The notes under the pieces are model-generated. The model had not been told where the DNA came from and ran no database searches. It saw only the letters and a program-made list of their open reading frames with translations. Below, in pieces: positions 34,473 through 43,264 of a stretch of DNA of 64,000 nt (the first letter of the stretch is position 1; every line of letters starts with the position of its first letter). The position numbers and the translations under genes are program-made. The stretch is from assembly GCA_964387205.1 (NCBI GenBank), contig CAYLVY010000004.1:11134-75133 (forward strand), written 5' to 3'. Origin of the DNA: CAIVAT01 sp964387205. GTDB taxonomy: Bacteria; Bacteroidota; Bacteroidia; Bacteroidales; FEN-979.

Positions 34473-36810
34473 AAAATATCTTATTTTCCTTATTTGCCTT
34501 TTTCACGGGCCATGGGCAACCCTGAAAGCAGGCGGCATTATGTCGGGGGTGGTGTATACCGCCTCCGACGGTCTGCCTTTGGCTGCAGCCCATGTTGTGG
34601 CAGGTGGTTCACAATACGGGGCTTTTACCGATGCCAAAGGGCGCTTCACCATTCAGGGCATTCCGGCAGGAAAATGGAATGTGGTGACCACCTTTATCGG
34701 ATTTAAACCGGTGGAGAAAACCGTCACCATTCGGGAAGGGAAGGAGACCCGCGTGATGTTTGCGATGGAAATCAATGCGCTGTCGGCACCCGAATATGAG
34801 ATCGTAGGCACCAGGACCTCCGGAATGGTGCAGGAAACACCGATCAGGATGGAGGTCATCTCCCCCAGGGTGATCACCGAAAATCCCGGGCAAAGCATCG
34901 TGGCAACCCTGGACCAGCTCTCCGGTATCAACCTTCAATCGACGATGGGGATTTTTTCGGGTAATACCACGGTATCTTTAAGGGGATTGAGTGGCAACGA
35001 CCAGGGGCGGACCCTGATCCTGGTCGATGATATACCCCTCAATAAAGCTGATGCGGGAAGTGTCAACTGGAACCTCATCAACCGTGAAAATATTGAAAAA
35101 ATCGAGGTCATCAAGGGGCCGGGGCCGGCGGTTTATGGAAGCAGTGCAATGGGAGGTGTGATCAGCATCCGGACCAAAAAGCCCGAAAAGGCCATCAGCG
35201 GGACTGCTACAGCCAGTTATGGCACATTTAACACTGCGGGAGTCCGGTACCAGACCGGAGGACGACTGCCCCTTCACGACCTGAACCGCTCACTGTACTG
35301 GAGTGTAAATGGCTTTTACCGCCGGAGTGACGGATATAATGCCGAGATTCCTGAATATCTGGAAAAAAGCGACACTTTTCACATCAACAGTTACCTCAGG
35401 GAGGTGGCGGCAGGAATAAAGACAGGTTACCAGTTCAAACCCGGCAATGATATTGAGCTGAGTGCAGGTTTTTTCAACGATAAGCGTGGCAGGGGCATGG
35501 AGGTGTACGAGGTGGATGGCGCATACGACCGCCATCAGACCTGGCAGGGAAATCTAAGGTACCGGGGCAAATACCGCCATTGGTCATGTCGCCTGCTCGC
35601 CTTCGGTCAGCGGGAAAATTTCGAAAGGCTTAACGAAAGTATGAACGACGGGGAGTACAGCTTATACAAGGTGGATTCAAAGCGGGAGGATCATGGTTTG
35701 AATGCCCGGGCTGACCTGGTGGCCGGGAAGCACCACACCCTGACCGCCGGTGCCGAATATCGTTACGGAAGTGTCTGCGGGCAGGATATCTACTATACCT
35801 CTACCGACGTAATCACCAACCAGGGAAAAATGGACACTTGGGCTTTTTTCGTGCAGGATGATCTCAGTTTCCTGAATAATAAACTGAATATCACCGCGGG
35901 TTTAAGATTTAACACTGCTGTTTTTCACCACGGGAGTTTCAGGATCGATGACCCCTCATACGCGATCCAATATCTGGTCGACTACCAGGATTCCCTTTTC
36001 TGGCGCAGTTCCTGGAATCAATGGGATCCGAAACTTTCGGCCCAATACCGCTTTTCTCCCGGCTCCAGGATATACCTTTCGGTTGCCAGAGGTTTCCGGG
36101 CTCCCGCGCTCGACGACCTGTGCCGTACAGGCAGGATACGGAATGGTTTCAAAGTTGCAAACCCCTCATTATACCCTGAGTACCTTGACAATATTGAAGC
36201 CGGCGGGGATTTCTCCATGCTGAATTTTGTAGAAATATCATTATCGGTTTACCGGTCGATGGGAAAAAATTTCATGTACTTCCTGAGCACGGGCGATACG
36301 GTCAATATGGGGTATAAACGCACTCCGGTGTTTATGAAACAGAATATCAGCAAAGTGGAAATCACCGGCGCAGAACTGGACATCAGCGCCAACCCCATGG
36401 CATGGCTCTCCGTCAATGTTACTTATACTTTCAACCATTCGGTTATCCGTGAATTTATACCAAACGATACCACCGTCGATAAAGACCTGAACGGAAAATT
36501 CCTGACCGATGTACCGGCACACAAAGCCACCGCGGGTCTTACGGTGCGAAACCGGTACGTGAACCTTAACCTCCTGTGGAAATATTCCGGGGAACGCTAT
36601 ATTAATGATGAAAACAAGGTGGATTACTATCTCAAAACCGATCGTTACCCTGCCTTTCATATAGTGTCTGCCCGACTGTGGCATGTTTTTAAAAAGAAAT
36701 ATACCTTTGCATTCAGTGCGGAGAACATTTTCGATACGCGGTTCATTGATGATCGTTTGCAACAAAATCCAGGAAGAATGATGAACTTTGAATTTTCCGT
36801 TTCCTTTTAA
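34465..36810 (+). CDS. TonB-dependent receptor with CarboxypepD-reg-like domain
   Basis: 781 residues. The signal peptide is MSKKYLIFLICLFHGPWATL, read from TTG at 34465; an ATG 75 bp later would remove it. A carboxypeptidase-regulatory-like domain (about 25-105, GVVYTASDGLPLAAAHVV) precedes the plug (about 110-225, MRGLSGNDQGRTLILVDD-like with L at the first position, then GPGPAVYGSSAMGGVI) and a C-terminal barrel ending in FEFSVSF. It imports a ligand across the outer membrane using TonB energy. Co-transcription with WtpABC genes makes tungstate, molybdate or a chelate thereof the likely ligand; no SusD partner is present. Confidence 0.88.
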   Translation: MSKKYLIFLICLFHGPWATLKAGGIMSGVVYTASDGLPLAAAHVVAGGSQYGAFTDAKGRFTIQGIPAGKWNVVTTFIGFKPVEKTVTIREGKETRVMFAMEINALSAPEYEIVGTRTSGMVQETPIRMEVISPRVITENPGQSIVATLDQLSGINLQSTMGIFSGNTTVSLRGLSGNDQGRTLILVDDIPLNKADAGSVNWNLINRENIEKIEVIKGPGPAVYGSSAMGGVISIRTKKPEKAISGTATASYGTFNTAGVRYQTGGRLPLHDLNRSLYWSVNGFYRRSDGYNAEIPEYLEKSDTFHINSYLREVAAGIKTGYQFKPGNDIELSAGFFNDKRGRGMEVYEVDGAYDRHQTWQGNLRYRGKYRHWSCRLLAFGQRENFERLNESMNDGEYSLYKVDSKREDHGLNARADLVAGKHHTLTAGAEYRYGSVCGQDIYYTSTDVITNQGKMDTWAFFVQDDLSFLNNKLNITAGLRFNTAVFHHGSFRIDDPSYAIQYLVDYQDSLFWRSSWNQWDPKLSAQYRFSPGSRIYLSVARGFRAPALDDLCRTGRIRNGFKVANPSLYPEYLDNIEAGGDFSMLNFVEISLSVYRSMGKNFMYFLSTGDTVNMGYKRTPVFMKQNISKVEITGAELDISANPMAWLSVNVTYTFNHSVIREFIPNDTTVDKDLNGKFLTDVPAHKATAGLTVRNRYVNLNLLWKYSGERYINDENKVDYYLKTDRYPAFHIVSARLWHVFKKKYTFAFSAENIFDTRFIDDRLQQNPGRMMNFEFSVSF

Positions 36811-36833
36811 ATATTTTTCAACAAACCATATAC

Positions 36834-37922
36834 ATGAAAAAGATCCTGTTCCTTTTGCTCACTGCCGGCTTTCTTCAGCCATTAACCGCCCAGCAAACCA
36901 TGAAAAGCGTGAAAACTGCCGAAACCCACAAACTCTCAGCGGATGTCGCCACCGATGTCGAAGACCGCAACAACAACTTTTACGACAATGCCCCGACCTA
37001 TCACCTGCCTCTGTCAAACCTTACGGTGGAAGGCGAAATCGAAAACCCCGGCCCTGTCGATTTTTCAAAACTGACCAAACGGTCGGTGATCGTCAAGGAG
37101 ACCCTTTTCAAGGATGGTGGCAGCGATCAGTTCACCGGGGCTTTCCGGTATGACGGTTATTCCCTGTTCGACATCCTTAACGAGCGGTATCTGAAGAAAT
37201 TGAATGCAGAGGATTTTAAGCCCATCATTGACCTTTTCGTGGTGATCGAAAACGACAAAGGTGAGCGGGCCGTGTTCAGCTGGGGTGAGATCTATTACCC
37301 CAACGTGCTTCATGATATCATCATTGCCACGGATGTCATGCGCATTGTACCAAGTAAAACCAATGACCTGTGGGTTTTACCGAAGGAGAGTAAAGTAGTG
37401 TCAGCCCACGACCTGATCACGGAGCGCAACATCTCCTCTCCTACTAAAATCGTGGTCATCTCCTATCCCCGGAAATATGAAATCAGGCGCGACCTGAGCC
37501 CCATGGTCAACGAAACGGTCAATTTCTTTTCCGGTGAGACCCATCTGCAGAGTTTTACCGAGATTCCACCGGAATTTCGCCAGGAAATACTCCATACGAT
37601 CTTTTATGGCCGGGGAAGAGGTATCCACAGCACTCAGCCGTTTACCGGTGTCCCGGTCAGGGATTACGTTAAAAACAGCATTAAACCCACCCGCGAAACC
37701 TTACGGAACGGAATGGTCGTATTTGCCGGAATGGATGGATACCGTGCAGTATTTTCCCTCAGTGAGATCATGAACCGTAATGACCAGGCACAGGTATTGA
37801 TCGTGCCATGCCCCGGAGAGAAGGATGGCGGAAATTTCCGGATATTCCCGCCGGCTGACTTCTTTTCCGACAGGGCGGTAAAAGCCTTATGCGAAATCCG
37901 GATTGAAGTACTGAAACCTTGA
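36834..37922 (+). CDS. Secreted protein with duplicated SUOX-like (molybdopterin-binding fold) domain
   Basis: 362 residues with signal peptide MKKILFLLLTAGFLQPLTAQ. Two halves share a pattern. The first (about 55-215) has FRYDGYSLFDIL, then DKGERAVFSWGEIYYPN. The second (about 220-360) has TQPFTGVPVRDYV, then MDGYRAVFSLSEIMNRND. The pattern resembles the sulfite-oxidase-type pterin-binding fold, yet the molybdenum-ligating Cys seems absent from both. Between the TonB receptor and the permease it may bind an oxyanion or cofactor in the periplasm. Fold assignment is by pattern and needs a structure model. Confidence 0.62.
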   Translation: MKKILFLLLTAGFLQPLTAQQTMKSVKTAETHKLSADVATDVEDRNNNFYDNAPTYHLPLSNLTVEGEIENPGPVDFSKLTKRSVIVKETLFKDGGSDQFTGAFRYDGYSLFDILNERYLKKLNAEDFKPIIDLFVVIENDKGERAVFSWGEIYYPNVLHDIIIATDVMRIVPSKTNDLWVLPKESKVVSAHDLITERNISSPTKIVVISYPRKYEIRRDLSPMVNETVNFFSGETHLQSFTEIPPEFRQEILHTIFYGRGRGIHSTQPFTGVPVRDYVKNSIKPTRETLRNGMVVFAGMDGYRAVFSLSEIMNRNDQAQVLIVPCPGEKDGGNFRIFPPADFFSDRAVKALCEIRIEVLKP

Positions 37923-38695
37923 GAATAAGCTCATTCCAAATCATCACACCCTTTCTGGGAGCCCTGGTATTGCTCTTCATTCTCGCTCCGCTCCTGGGAA
38001 TGATATTGCATACCACACCCCTTCAGCTCTTTGAGACCGCCCATGAAGAAGAGGTACGCGGGAGCATCTGGCTTACCATCTATACTTCTTTGCTGGCTAC
38101 CGTGATCTTTGCCCTGGCCGCCATTCCTTTCGCCTATTTGCTCGCGCGCAGATCATTCCCCATGAAAAGGCTGGTCACCGGTATCATCGACCTGCCTGTG
38201 GTCATCCCCCATTCGGCTGCAGGGATCGCCATTCTGGGATTTGTTTCGCGTGATTCAGCAGTCGGAAAAGCGGCATCTGCCGTTGGTCTCGATTTTGTCG
38301 GCCATCCTGCCGGAATTGCAGTGGCGATGGCCTTTGTCAGCCTCCCGTTCCTGATCAATGCAGCACGGGATGGTTTTTGCGCCGTACCCGAACGCCTTGA
38401 AAAAGCCGCCCTCACCCTCGGTGCCACTCCGGCCAGGGTCTTTTTCTCCATCTCCCTTCCCCTGGCCTGGAGAAGTATCCTTTCGGGGCTTATCCTTATG
38501 TTCGCACGTGGCATGAGCGAATTTGGCGCGGTGATCATGGTGGCATACCACCCTATGATCACCCCGGTGTTGATTTATGAGCGGTTTGGCTCCTTCGGGC
38601 TGAAATATGCCAGGCCGGTTGCCGTTCTGTTTATCTTCATCACCGTGACGCTGTTCATCGTTCTGCGCTACTTATCAAACGAAAGAAAAAAATAA
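37919..38695 (+). CDS. Tungstate/molybdate ABC transporter permease (WtpB/ModB-like)
   Basis: 258 residues, six membrane helices, with the binding-protein-dependent permease EAA loop (EKAALTLGATPARVFFSISLPL). DLPVVIPHSAAGIAIL is typical of molybdate/tungstate permeases. The TTG start at 37919 overlaps the previous stop (TTGA), which implies coupled translation. Works with the ATPase at 38705 and the binding protein at 31676. Confidence 0.9.
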   Translation: MRISSFQIITPFLGALVLLFILAPLLGMILHTTPLQLFETAHEEEVRGSIWLTIYTSLLATVIFALAAIPFAYLLARRSFPMKRLVTGIIDLPVVIPHSAAGIAILGFVSRDSAVGKAASAVGLDFVGHPAGIAVAMAFVSLPFLINAARDGFCAVPERLEKAALTLGATPARVFFSISLPLAWRSILSGLILMFARGMSEFGAVIMVAYHPMITPVLIYERFGSFGLKYARPVAVLFIFITVTLFIVLRYLSNERKK

Positions 38696-38704
38696 TCCTG
38701 CGCT

Positions 38705-39757
38705 ATGCTCACCCTCTCCAACCTCTCCGTATCATTCCGGGAGTTTTCACTGAAGGAGATATCCTTCACCGTGGACGAAGGTGACTATTTTATCCTGCTG
38801 GGGGCTTCGGGCGCGGGTAAATCACTGCTACTGGAAACCATCGCGGGTTTGATCATGCCCGATACCGGCTCTCTCATCCTGGACGGAAAGGAGATAACAA
38901 GGGAAAAAATCCAGCGCCGGAAAATTGGCCTGGTTTTTCAGGATCACGCCGTGTTCCCTCATTTATCCGTTAAGAAAAATCTGGCTTATCCGCTTCGCGG
39001 GATGCACCTGTCAAACGTGGAAAAAGAAAAGAGAATTAACCGTACTGTCTCCGCGCTGAGCATTGGCAACCTCCTGTCCAGAAATCCCGAAACCCTCTCC
39101 GGCGGCGAACTGCAAAGGGTTGCCCTGGGGCGTACCCTTATCCAGCAACCCCGCATCCTGCTCCTTGACGAGCCACTTTCCTCACTTGATACACGGCTTA
39201 AAAACGACCTCAGGCGATTGCTGCGCACCATTCATGCCGGGGGGCAAACCATTCTCCATGTGACCCATGATTATGAAGAGGCACTGTCGCTTGCCACACG
39301 GGTGGCCGTCATCCGTGATGGCAGGATCAACCAGACCGGAACACCACATGACGTTTTTCACCACCCCCGAAACGAATTCATCGCGAACTTCGTCGGGATC
39401 CGAAATTTCTTTCACGCCAGGGTGATTCGTGACGGTGAAGTCCTTTATGCCAGGGTTGAAGAAAATATAAAAATCAGGATAGCAGATGATTTGCCGCAAA
39501 ATGAGATTTCTCTGATGATCCGCGGAGAAGACATCCTCCTTTCCGAATCTCCCGTGGAAACCAGCGCATCCAACAGTTTTGAGGGCCGGGTCTCGGAGAT
39601 CATCCCCACCCGTGGCGGTATGGATGTGGTGGTAAATATCGGAGTGGATATCCATGCCTGGGTCACCTACGGATCGGTGGAAAAATTCAGGCTGAAACCA
39701 GGCCATCCCTGCTGGGTCCATTTCAAGGCAACGGCTGTTAAAACCATTTCATACTGA
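38705..39757 (+). CDS. Tungstate/molybdate ABC transporter ATP-binding protein (WtpC/ModC-like)
   Basis: 350 residues. Walker A GASGAGKS, Q-loop LVFQDHAVFPH, signature LSGGELQRVALG, Walker B ILLLDEPLSSLD and the His switch HVTHDYEEA are all present. A TOBE-like C-terminal region (from about 285) may sense the oxyanion. It energises the permease encoded 9 bp upstream. Four bases separate it from moeA. Confidence 0.92.
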   Translation: MLTLSNLSVSFREFSLKEISFTVDEGDYFILLGASGAGKSLLLETIAGLIMPDTGSLILDGKEITREKIQRRKIGLVFQDHAVFPHLSVKKNLAYPLRGMHLSNVEKEKRINRTVSALSIGNLLSRNPETLSGGELQRVALGRTLIQQPRILLLDEPLSSLDTRLKNDLRRLLRTIHAGGQTILHVTHDYEEALSLATRVAVIRDGRINQTGTPHDVFHHPRNEFIANFVGIRNFFHARVIRDGEVLYARVEENIKIRIADDLPQNEISLMIRGEDILLSESPVETSASNSFEGRVSEIIPTRGGMDVVVNIGVDIHAWVTYGSVEKFRLKPGHPCWVHFKATAVKTISY

Positions 39758-39761
39758 ACTT

Positions 39762-40985
39762 ATGATCAAATTTGAACATGCCTGTGAGATTGTCATGCAA
39801 CAACGGGTCAATCCGGTGGCTGAAACCATTCCCCTTGCCAGCTCCGTCGGGAGGATCCTTGCCCGGGACATTATTTCTGATATGGACATGCCCCCGTTTG
39901 ATAAAGCTGCGGTGGATGGCTATGCATGCCTGCGCTCCGATCTGGATGACCCTGCAGCAACCGGGATCGATCCCTCGAATACCAAATATCCGCCCGAGAT
40001 CATCCTCCGGTGCATAGAAACCATTCCCGCGGGGGGTATCCCTGCTCACAGCATTACCCCGGGGTTTTGCTCCCGGATCATGACGGGTGCCATGGTTCCT
40101 CCGGGTGCCGACTGCGTGGTGATGGTCGAAAATACCGAATCTCCGGACAGCGACCTGGTGAAATTCAAATCCTCCGTAACCAGTCCGAATATTTGCTATC
40201 AGGGGGAAGATATCCGGCAAGGGGAACGGGTGCTTTCCGGCGGAGCGCTGATCAATCCTGCCGGGATAGCCTTACTGGCCACTGCAGGAATCACTGCCCC
40301 TCAGGTATATAAGTTTCCGACCGTCGGGATCATATCGACAGGCGATGAACTGACCGAACCGGGAGTGCTCCCGGCTTTAGGCCAGATCCGGAATTCCAAT
40401 GCATCGCAGTTGCAGGCGCAATTGCAACAAATGGGAATCATGGCCCGGTATTACGGCATTGCACGCGACCACCCCGATTCCGTCGGATCGATGATAGAAA
40501 TGGCCGGGATGGAGAACCAGGTGGTGCTTCTCACCGGGGGGGTAAGCATGGGTGACTTCGACTTCGTACCGGCCATGATAAAGAAAACCAGAATGAAAAT
40601 TTTATTCGAAACCATCGCCATCCAGCCCGGCAAACCTACTGTGTTTGCCGCCGGCACCGATCGCTGGATATTCGGCCTTCCCGGGAATCCGGTCTCCTCT
40701 TTTGTCCTTTTTGAAATGCTGGTCAAGCCGTTCCTATCCAGGATCGCGGGGCACCCTTTCCGGCCAATGGAGATCAACCGCCCGATGGGCACACCCTACC
40801 CAAGGAAAAAATCGGACCGGAAATCATTGGTTCCCGTCCATATCAGGGAGGGGAAAGTCTTCCCGGTCTCCTATCACGGTTCCGCCCACATTCGTGCATA
40901 TTCCGGAGCCGATGCCATCCTGATCGCGGAGATTGGCACCACTCAAATCCAAACCGGAGAAATGGCCTATGTTAGACTGCTTTAA
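39762..40985 (+). CDS. moeA: Molybdopterin molybdenumtransferase MoeA
   Basis: 407 residues, normal length. Domain features: PPFDKAAVDGYAC (substrate loop), SRIMTGAMVPPGADCVVMVE, the GISTGDEL-like loop read as IISTGDELTEPG with GQIRNSNASQL, the TGGVSMGDFDFV motif, and the FGLPGNPVSSFV loop, then a C-terminal MoeA-IV domain. It inserts Mo or W into adenylylated molybdopterin. Directly behind the transporter ATPase, so metal import and insertion are co-expressed. Confidence 0.94.
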   Translation: MIKFEHACEIVMQQRVNPVAETIPLASSVGRILARDIISDMDMPPFDKAAVDGYACLRSDLDDPAATGIDPSNTKYPPEIILRCIETIPAGGIPAHSITPGFCSRIMTGAMVPPGADCVVMVENTESPDSDLVKFKSSVTSPNICYQGEDIRQGERVLSGGALINPAGIALLATAGITAPQVYKFPTVGIISTGDELTEPGVLPALGQIRNSNASQLQAQLQQMGIMARYYGIARDHPDSVGSMIEMAGMENQVVLLTGGVSMGDFDFVPAMIKKTRMKILFETIAIQPGKPTVFAAGTDRWIFGLPGNPVSSFVLFEMLVKPFLSRIAGHPFRPMEINRPMGTPYPRKKSDRKSLVPVHIREGKVFPVSYHGSAHIRAYSGADAILIAEIGTTQIQTGEMAYVRLL

Positions 40986-41769
40986 CCGCTCCATTGGGTA
41001 TCTCCGCATCTCGGTCACCGACCGGTGCAACCTTCGATGTACCTATTGCATGCCGGAGGAGGGGGTGACCTTGTTGTCGCACCAGGATATCCTTCGATAT
41101 GAGGAGATTATGGAGGTAGTAAGGGAAGCTGTGTTATTAGGGGTCAACAAAGTAAGGATTACCGGTGGCGAGCCCCTGGTTCGGAAAGGTATCGTTTCCC
41201 TCGTGGAACGGATTGCCGGGATCACGGAAGTCACCGATTTCGGACTGACTACCAACGGTATCTTGCTGGAGGAGTTCGCGGAGCCATTGGCCCGTGCGGG
41301 GCTTCATCGGATCAACATAAGTCTTGACACCCTGCATCCCGAACGGTTCCGTCAAATAACCCGTGGCGGCGATATCCGGAAAGTGCTTCGCGGTATTAAA
41401 GCGGCGAAGGAAGCTGGCCTGAACCCTGTGAAAATTAATTGCGTGGTTTCCCGTTCATCCGATGAACCCGATGCCAGGGCGGTTGCAAAATATTGTCAGG
41501 AAAACGGGCTGGAAGCACGGTTCATTCATGAGATGAGCCTTGCGGAAGGACGGTTCACCATCGTGGAAAATGGCCACGGTGGCGACTGCCGGAATTGCAA
41601 CCGGCTCAGGCTGACGGCCAATGGCATGATTCAGCCCTGCCTGTTCAACCATTTACGTTTCTCCATCCGCGAACTGGGTGTCAGAAAAGCCCTTGAATCT
41701 GCCATCCGGCTTAAACCGGAATCAGGCACCGTCAACAAAACAGGTAATTTTTATAATATCGGAGGATAA
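40969..41769 (+). CDS. moaA: GTP 3',8-cyclase MoaA, unusually short
   Basis: 266 residues from ATG at 40969, which overlaps moeA by 17 bp. N-terminal radical-SAM cluster CNLRCTYC with VRITGGEPL; C-terminal second cluster CRNCNRLRLTANGMIQPC; final Gly-Gly (YNIGG) as in active MoaA. Canonical MoaA has about 325 residues; the roughly 50-residue stretch between the RFIHEMS strand and the second Cys cluster is missing here. All six cluster cysteines remain, so activity is plausible. It converts GTP to the cyclic dehydro-GTP intermediate. Confidence 0.9.
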   Translation: MLDCFNRSIGYLRISVTDRCNLRCTYCMPEEGVTLLSHQDILRYEEIMEVVREAVLLGVNKVRITGGEPLVRKGIVSLVERIAGITEVTDFGLTTNGILLEEFAEPLARAGLHRINISLDTLHPERFRQITRGGDIRKVLRGIKAAKEAGLNPVKINCVVSRSSDEPDARAVAKYCQENGLEARFIHEMSLAEGRFTIVENGHGGDCRNCNRLRLTANGMIQPCLFNHLRFSIRELGVRKALESAIRLKPESGTVNKTGNFYNIGG

Positions 41770-41816
41770 AAACAACCGGATGTAATCAGACCCGGATAAC
41801 CTATATCAGCATTAAA

Positions 41817-42275
41817 ATGAAGGAAAAGAAAACGAGTTTGACCCATGTGGATGAACATGGAAAGGCCAGGATGGTTGACGTGAGTTCCAAACCCATACAG
41901 AGCAGGAGTGCCACGGCGGGCGGGTTTATCATGCTGCAGCCGGCAACAGTGGAGATGATCAGGGAAAACAGGGTAAAAAAGGGAGATGTGCTGGCCATTG
42001 CAGAGATTGCCGGGATACAGGCGGCAAAAGATACCAGCCGTTTAATTCCGCTGTGTCACCCGTTAAGAATCACCTGGGTTGGCGTAACGGCCGTACTGCA
42101 GGACGATGGAGTGTACGTGGAGGCAACCGCGCGGTGTGAAGGCCAGACGGGAATCGAGATGGAAGCCCTTACTGCCGTTTCTGCAGCCCTTCTCACGGTA
42201 TATGACATGTGCAAAGCGGTGGACCACTCCATGACCATCGGCAATATTACCCTGTTATCCAAAGAAAAAGAATAA
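41817..42275 (+). CDS. moaC: Cyclic pyranopterin monophosphate synthase MoaC
   Basis: 152 residues, normal length. LTHVDEHGKARMVDVSSK at the N-terminus, the catalytic LIPLCHPLRITWV, and GIEMEALTAVSAALLTVYDM with MCKAVDHSM are the family signatures. It acts with MoaA to make cPMP. 47 bp after moaA and 4 bp before the MOSC-MogA gene. Confidence 0.95.
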   Translation: MKEKKTSLTHVDEHGKARMVDVSSKPIQSRSATAGGFIMLQPATVEMIRENRVKKGDVLAIAEIAGIQAAKDTSRLIPLCHPLRITWVGVTAVLQDDGVYVEATARCEGQTGIEMEALTAVSAALLTVYDMCKAVDHSMTIGNITLLSKEKE

Positions 42276-42279
42276 GAAA

Positions 42280-43212
42280 ATGCAAACCATAGAGATCAAA
42301 TCGGTCAATCTGTCGGAACGCAAAGGGGTGATCAAGCGCCCTGTACCTCAGATCGACCTCACCAGCCAGGGAATTTCCGGTGATGCCCACGGCGGCCCCT
42401 GGAACCGCCAGGTTAGCCTGTTGGGTACCGAAAGTATCAGGAAATTTGAAGCCGAAGCAGGACGTACCATCCAATATGGTGAATTTGCAGAAAACCTCAC
42501 CACCGAAGGGCTTGAACTCTGGAAAACCCGGCCCCTCGATCGCTTTCGCTGTGGTGAAGTGGTTCTGGAGGTGACCCAGATCGGAAAGCAGTGCCACGGA
42601 TCCTCCTGCGCCATTTTCAACGAGGTGGGAAATTGCGTCATGCCCAGGGAGGGGATCTTTGCCCGTGTTGTACATCCCGGAGTAATCAAGGCCGGCGACC
42701 GGATGGAATACATTCCCAGGGAAATAGTGGCGCACATCATCACCCTCTCCGACCGCGCTTTCCGGGGCGAATATGAAGACCTTTCCGGCCCGGCTATCCT
42801 GAAACTACTGGAAAAGAAATTTCAGGAGCTGCATCAGCCATTCCATTCCCGCTACTCCCTGATACCCGACGATCCGGACCAACTGCGGAATTTAATATCC
42901 GGTGTAAGGTATGACAACACCGACATTGTGATCACCTCCGGCGGCACAGGGATAGGCCCCCGCGACTTCACGCCGGATGTGGTGAGACCCATGCTGGATA
43001 AAGAGATCCCGGGAATCATGGAGATGGTCAGGATCAAATATGGCAAAGACAAACCCGCAGCCCTGATCAGCCGGTCGGTAGCAGGAGTCATGGGACAAAC
43101 GCTGGTCTTCACACTTCCCGGAAGTGTCAGGGGGTCCGGTGAATACATGAACGAAATTAATGTAATTTTGATGCACCTGATATACATGCTCCACGGACTG
43201 GACATCCACTGA
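42280..43212 (+). CDS. MOSC domain fused to MogA/MoaB molybdopterin adenylyltransferase
   Basis: 310 residues. Residues 1-about 148 are a MOSC domain (GISGDAHGGPWNRQVSLL, conserved Cys in QIGKQCHGSSC). From about 150 a MogA/MoaB domain follows, with TLSDRAFRGEYEDLSGP, the TSGGTGIGPRDFTPDVV signature and FTLPGSVRG. MogA adenylylates molybdopterin before metal insertion by MoeA; MOSC domains may carry sulfur or bind Moco. The fusion ends the cofactor set; moaD, moaE and moeB are not in the window. Confidence 0.9.
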   Translation: MQTIEIKSVNLSERKGVIKRPVPQIDLTSQGISGDAHGGPWNRQVSLLGTESIRKFEAEAGRTIQYGEFAENLTTEGLELWKTRPLDRFRCGEVVLEVTQIGKQCHGSSCAIFNEVGNCVMPREGIFARVVHPGVIKAGDRMEYIPREIVAHIITLSDRAFRGEYEDLSGPAILKLLEKKFQELHQPFHSRYSLIPDDPDQLRNLISGVRYDNTDIVITSGGTGIGPRDFTPDVVRPMLDKEIPGIMEMVRIKYGKDKPAALISRSVAGVMGQTLVFTLPGSVRGSGEYMNEINVILMHLIYMLHGLDIH

Positions 43213-43264
43213 ACAACCATACCCGTCAATCGCCGGAGCATTCAGGATTTTTAACCATCACGTT

